Shown: positions 23,154 to 26,040 of the stretch, one piece after another
Layout: each line of letters begins with the position of its first letter
Position numbering within the stretch: the first letter of the stretch is position 1
Assembly: GCA_964544485.1 (NCBI GenBank)
Contig: CAZJBH010000006.1
Span: forward strand, 1 to 26,040
Length of the DNA stretch: 26,040 nt
DNA from: CAZJBH01 sp964544485
Lineage (GTDB): Bacteria; Patescibacteriota; Minisyncoccia; Portnoybacterales; UBA2143
Direction: 5' to 3'
Made by a program: the position numbers and the translations under genes
Notes under the pieces: generated by a model
Seen by the model: only the letters and a program-made list of their open reading frames with translations
Database searches by the model: none
Told to the model about the DNA's origin: nothing

Positions 23154-24100
23154 TTTATTTATATTTATTTATTTTTATTGCTTCTTTTTTTATTTTAGCT
23201 TATGCTAGCAGCTGGATAGTGGACTCGCTTAGTAAATTAGCCCGTTTTTTAAAATGGAAAGAATTTGTCGCTGCTTTTTTTACTATGGCTTTAGCAGCAA
23301 CTTTGTCTAATTTTTCAGTCGGAATTAGTTCTGCTTTGCACGGGATTCCAGAACTGTCTCTTGGCGAGATAATGGGAGGAAATATTATTGATTTAACTTT
23401 AGCGGTTGCTTTAGCTGTTTTGGTTAGCAAGGGGGGATTAGCTTTGCCTAGCCGGGTAGTTCAAGGAAGCGCTTATTTTACTCTTTTAATTACAATTTTA
23501 CCGCTTTTGTTGATTGTTGATATGAAATTATCAAGAATAGATGGTTTAATTTTAATTTTTGTTTTTATAGTTTATGTCTTTTGGCTGTTTAGCAAAGATG
23601 ATCGGTTTAATAAAGAGTATCCCCAAAATGGAATAATCTCAGGTAAAGAAGTATTTAAAAGTTTGTTTAAATTAATTTTATCTGCAATTTTATTAATTAT
23701 CGCAGCTGAAGGAATCGTTCGTTCAATCGGTGGATTTGCAGAACATTTTGGCTTATCAATTGCGCTATTGGGGATTTTAGTAGTTGGCTTGGGAAATGCT
23801 TTACCTGAAATATTTTTTAGCATTCAGGCAGCGCGGAAGAAAAATAACTGGATGGTAATTGGAAATTTAATGGGTTCTATTATTTTCCCAGCAACTTTAG
23901 TTTTGGGGACTGTTGCTTTAATTCATCCAATTAATATTAGCGATTTTTCTCCTTTCTTTATCGGCCGTTTCTTTTTATTTGTTTCTGCTTTGCTATTTCT
24001 CTTGTTTATTAAAACTGAACATACGATTACTCGCAAAGAAGCTGTTTTTTTGCTAACTCTATATTTGCTTTTTATTTTCATTGAAATTTTGATTTATTAA
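23150..24100 (+). CDS. CaCA-family Ca2+/cation antiporter
   Basis: A 316-residue membrane protein with about ten helices and two inverted alpha-repeats. Repeat 1 has SALHGIPELSLGEIMGGNII (61-80), and repeat 2 has GNALPEIFFS and VIGNLMGSIIFPA. The conserved acidic residues Glu (PEL and PEI) that bind Ca2+ are present. Repeat 1 lacks the usual GTSLPE and reads LSNFSVG. It exchanges Ca2+ for H+ or Na+. The ATG overlaps the ATPase stop (ATGA), so the two are translationally coupled. Confidence 0.85.
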   Translation: MIYLYLFIFIASFFILAYASSWIVDSLSKLARFLKWKEFVAAFFTMALAATLSNFSVGISSALHGIPELSLGEIMGGNIIDLTLAVALAVLVSKGGLALPSRVVQGSAYFTLLITILPLLLIVDMKLSRIDGLILIFVFIVYVFWLFSKDDRFNKEYPQNGIISGKEVFKSLFKLILSAILLIIAAEGIVRSIGGFAEHFGLSIALLGILVVGLGNALPEIFFSIQAARKKNNWMVIGNLMGSIIFPATLVLGTVALIHPINISDFSPFFIGRFFLFVSALLFLLFIKTEHTITRKEAVFLLTLYLLFIFIEILIY

Positions 24101-24123
24101 TTGATTTATGGTACTCTAGGTTT

Positions 24124-25155
24124 ATGGAATACCTGATTCTAATTCTATTATTTTTAGTGGTTATTGGGTTAGCTATTAACCTTTTTTTATTATTAAGAAA
24201 GAAATCAGATAAAAACTCTGTTTTGCTGTTACAGCAGCAGATGAGTCAGCTTTCCCAAGCCATGGATACGCGTTTGTCAGAGTCAACTAAAGCAGTTCAG
24301 AATCAGTATTCACAAAGTGCGAAAATAGTTAAAGAAGTGACTGAGCGATTAACCAAGCTTGACGAAACTAATCGGAGAGTGGTAGGATTTGCTGAACAGC
24401 TGCAATCTTTGGAAAATATTCTGACTAACCCTAAACAGCGCGGAGTGCTTGGAGAATATTATTTGGAGAATGTGCTTAAAAATGTTTTGCCGCCTAAGTC
24501 TTATCAGATGCAGTATGAATTTGATGATGGAGATATTGTTGACGCTGTTATTTTTATTGAAAAGAAAATAATTCCGGTTGATTCTAAATTTTCTTTAGAA
24601 AATTATAATCGGATTGCTAAAGAACAAGATGAATCCAGGCGCCAAGTTTTAGAAAAACAGTTTAAAGCAGATCTAAAAAAGAGGATAGATGAAACAGCTA
24701 AGTATATTAAGCCGAATAAAGGGACCATGGATTTTGCTTTTATGTTCATTCCGGCTGAGGGAATTTATTACGATCTATTGGTAAATCAAGTCGGCGCTTT
24801 AAAAGTTAATACCAGAGACTTGATTGAATACGCATTTCGTGATAAACATGTAATTATTGTTTCGCCGACTTCTTTTCATGCCTATTTACAAACTGTGCTT
24901 CAAGGATTAAGAGCTTTAGAAATAGAAGAATCAGCTAAAGAAATTAGGGGGAAAGTTGAAAAATTGGGAACTCATTTAAAAAGCTATGATATGTTTATGA
25001 AGAAATTAGGCAATAATTTGGGGACTACGGTAAATATGTATAATCAAGCTTATAAGGAATTCGGGAAAATTGATAAGGATGTTTCCAGGATTGCTGAAAA
25101 AAAATCCAAGATTGATGTGAAAGAAATAAGCAAGCCGTTAATTGATGAAGAATAA
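24124..25155 (+). CDS. rmuC: DNA recombination protein RmuC homologue
   Basis: A 343-residue protein: an N-terminal membrane helix (2-23), a coiled-coil (about 30-110), then the RmuC nuclease-like domain with GVLGEYYLENVLKNVLP, VDAVIFIEKKIIPVDSKFSLENY (given in parts: VDAVIFIE, IPVDSKFSLENY) and FMFIPAEGIYYDLL. The core D-E-K nuclease residues appear in these strands. In E. coli loss of RmuC raises recombination between inverted repeats. Gene follows the antiporter after 23 nt. Confidence 0.92.
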   Translation: MEYLILILLFLVVIGLAINLFLLLRKKSDKNSVLLLQQQMSQLSQAMDTRLSESTKAVQNQYSQSAKIVKEVTERLTKLDETNRRVVGFAEQLQSLENILTNPKQRGVLGEYYLENVLKNVLPPKSYQMQYEFDDGDIVDAVIFIEKKIIPVDSKFSLENYNRIAKEQDESRRQVLEKQFKADLKKRIDETAKYIKPNKGTMDFAFMFIPAEGIYYDLLVNQVGALKVNTRDLIEYAFRDKHVIIVSPTSFHAYLQTVLQGLRALEIEESAKEIRGKVEKLGTHLKSYDMFMKKLGNNLGTTVNMYNQAYKEFGKIDKDVSRIAEKKSKIDVKEISKPLIDEE

Positions 25156-25170
25156 TTAATTATTAAAAAT

Positions 25171-25482
25171 ATGCAAGCAGTTATTAAAACTGGGGGAAAA
25201 CAATATTTAGTTTCTCCGGGAGATAAAATTAAAATTGAAAAAATTGAACAAGAACCTGGCAAAGAAATTGTTTTTGACGAGGTGCTTGTTGTAATTGATG
25301 ATAAAGGACAAGCAAATATTGGCCAGCCATTAGTTAAAGACGCTAAGGTTAAAGCTAAGATTTTAAATCAGGGGAGAAGCAAGAAAATAACAGTTTTGAA
25401 ATACAAGTCAAAGAAAAGATATCAAAAGAAAAAAGGCTATCACCAGCCTTTTACCGAAGTAGAGATTATGGAAATTAGCTAA
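25171..25482 (+). CDS. rplU: Large ribosomal subunit protein L21
   Basis: A 103-residue protein of normal length. MQAVIKTGGKQYLVSPGDKI, the GQPLVKDAKVKAKIL core and KKRYQKKKGYHQPFTEVEI (in parts) are hallmark. It is normally followed by rpmA, but here the downstream neighbour is recR on the other strand, so rpmA lies elsewhere. The SD-less start is AAAAATATG. Its stop codon abuts the recR stop. Confidence 0.95.
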   Translation: MQAVIKTGGKQYLVSPGDKIKIEKIEQEPGKEIVFDEVLVVIDDKGQANIGQPLVKDAKVKAKILNQGRSKKITVLKYKSKKRYQKKKGYHQPFTEVEIMEIS

Positions 25483-26040
25483 TTACTTTCTTCCTTGAAA
25501 AGCATTGCTTAAAGTTAATTCATCAATATATTCCATATCTGAACCAGTTGACAAGCCGCGCGCTAAGCGGCTTGTTTTTATTCCTATTGGCTGAATCATT
25601 TTTTGGATATATAAATAAGTAGTGTCTCCTTCAGTAGTTGGGGAAAGAGCGAAAATTATTTCTTGTTCTTGGTTGTTGTTTTTTTTAATCCGATCAATTA
25701 ATTGGTTAATTTTAAGTTTTTCCGGGTCAATCCCATTACCTGGTGAAATTAATCCGCCTAAAACATGATAAAGTCCCTGGTATTGTTTAGTTTTTTCAAT
25801 CGGCCAAATATTTAAAACAGTTTCTACTACGCAAATTTGGTTTTGGTTTCTTTGTCTGTCTTGGCAGATGGAGCAAAGATCATTTTCTTTGGTAGTTAGA
25901 TTAAAACATTGATTACATAAATGGATTTGTGATTTTACTTGTTGAATTGATTTAGATAAATTATTTAATTCAGTTTGGTTTTGATTTAGAAAATAAAAAA
26001 CTAACCGGGTAGCGGCGCGCGGCCCAATATCAGGCAATTT
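25483..26040 (-). CDS. recR: Recombination mediator RecR (5' end off the window)
   Basis: A partial gene: 186 codons are visible and the N-terminus runs beyond 26040. The first visible residues KLPDIGPRAATRLVFY are the conserved helix-hairpin-helix; the first Leu is coded by TTG and is not the start. A Cys4 zinc finger follows (CNQC and CSIC), then the Toprim domain: ICVVETVLNIWPIE, YHVLGGLISPGNGI, and LSPTTEGDTTYLYI. RecR loads RecA with RecF and RecO. The stop codon directly touches the rplU stop, with no terminator between the convergent genes. Confidence 0.95.
   Translation of the reverse strand, partial: KLPDIGPRAATRLVFYFLNQNQTELNNLSKSIQQVKSQIHLCNQCFNLTTKENDLCSICQDRQRNQNQICVVETVLNIWPIEKTKQYQGLYHVLGGLISPGNGIDPEKLKINQLIDRIKKNNNQEQEIIFALSPTTEGDTTYLYIQKMIQPIGIKTSRLARGLSTGSDMEYIDELTLSNAFQGRK

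Noticed and set aside
26035..26037. Start codon of recR at the window edge
   Set aside because: The codon is TTG for Leu in the conserved KLPDIGP motif; the gene continues beyond the window.

Overview
The window reads as an AT-rich bacterial chromosome segment, most probably from a Candidate Phyla Radiation (Patescibacteria) lineage. This is inference from gene content, not a database result. The pointers are a DUF5671-type membrane protein, a stand-alone RRM RNA-binding protein, a lone EF-Tu domain-2-like protein, a winged-helix protein fused to a nucleotidyltransferase-like domain, rplJ-rplL detached from rplK-rplA and rpoB, and many start codons without a Shine-Dalgarno sequence in an A-rich AAATATG context.

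Layout. (1) 1-5662 is an accessory region. It holds a membrane-anchored protein with two Ltp (phage superinfection-exclusion type) domains, a DUF6804-like membrane protein, a small twin-CX3C membrane protein, a 40-residue ORF readable only through a -1 shift on an A-heptamer, an EcoRI-family adenine methyltransferase, a DUF262-HNH nuclease, and two unrecognised proteins. The methyltransferase and nuclease are 1 nt apart and form a candidate restriction or defence system. (2) 5663-8198 has an RRM gene on the minus strand with a long leader, an intergenic region with long inverted and dispersed repeats, two membrane proteins, and an apparent stand-alone structured RNA of about 130 nt with its own promoter and terminator. 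(3) 8199-11597 is a tight envelope and maintenance operon: cis-prenyltransferase (uppS-like), trans-polyprenyl synthase, pcm, mltG. (4) 11602-12820 is rplJ-rplL with an L10-type leader and attenuator. (5) 12803-14061 has a wHTH/nucleotidyltransferase-like protein, a membrane hydrolase-like protein and a tiny Tyr-rich lipoprotein. (6) 14197-18978 is a dcw cluster, mraZ-rsmH-ftsL-ftsI-murF, driven by a consensus promoter and preceded by two perfect DnaA boxes. (7) 19087-20393 has tRNA-Glu(CUC), the EF-Tu-like protein and a PP-loop sulfurtransferase-like protein. (8) 20475-26040 has a Ca2+-type P-ATPase overlapping a Ca2+/cation antiporter gene, rmuC, rplU, and recR (5'-truncated by the window edge, on the minus strand).

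How it fits together. UppS and the trans-prenyl synthase would supply the lipid carrier used by MurF-dependent precursor synthesis. FtsI, FtsL and MltG then build and trim septal peptidoglycan under MraZ, and possibly DnaA, control. The left region looks like a defence and surface-protein island inserted beside otherwise housekeeping DNA. The most interesting items are the methyltransferase/DUF262-HNH pair with its frameshift-encoded upstream peptide, the orphan structured RNA at 8000-8130, the DnaA boxes in the mraZ leader, and a diverged intergenic repeat shared by two regions 12.6 kb apart.
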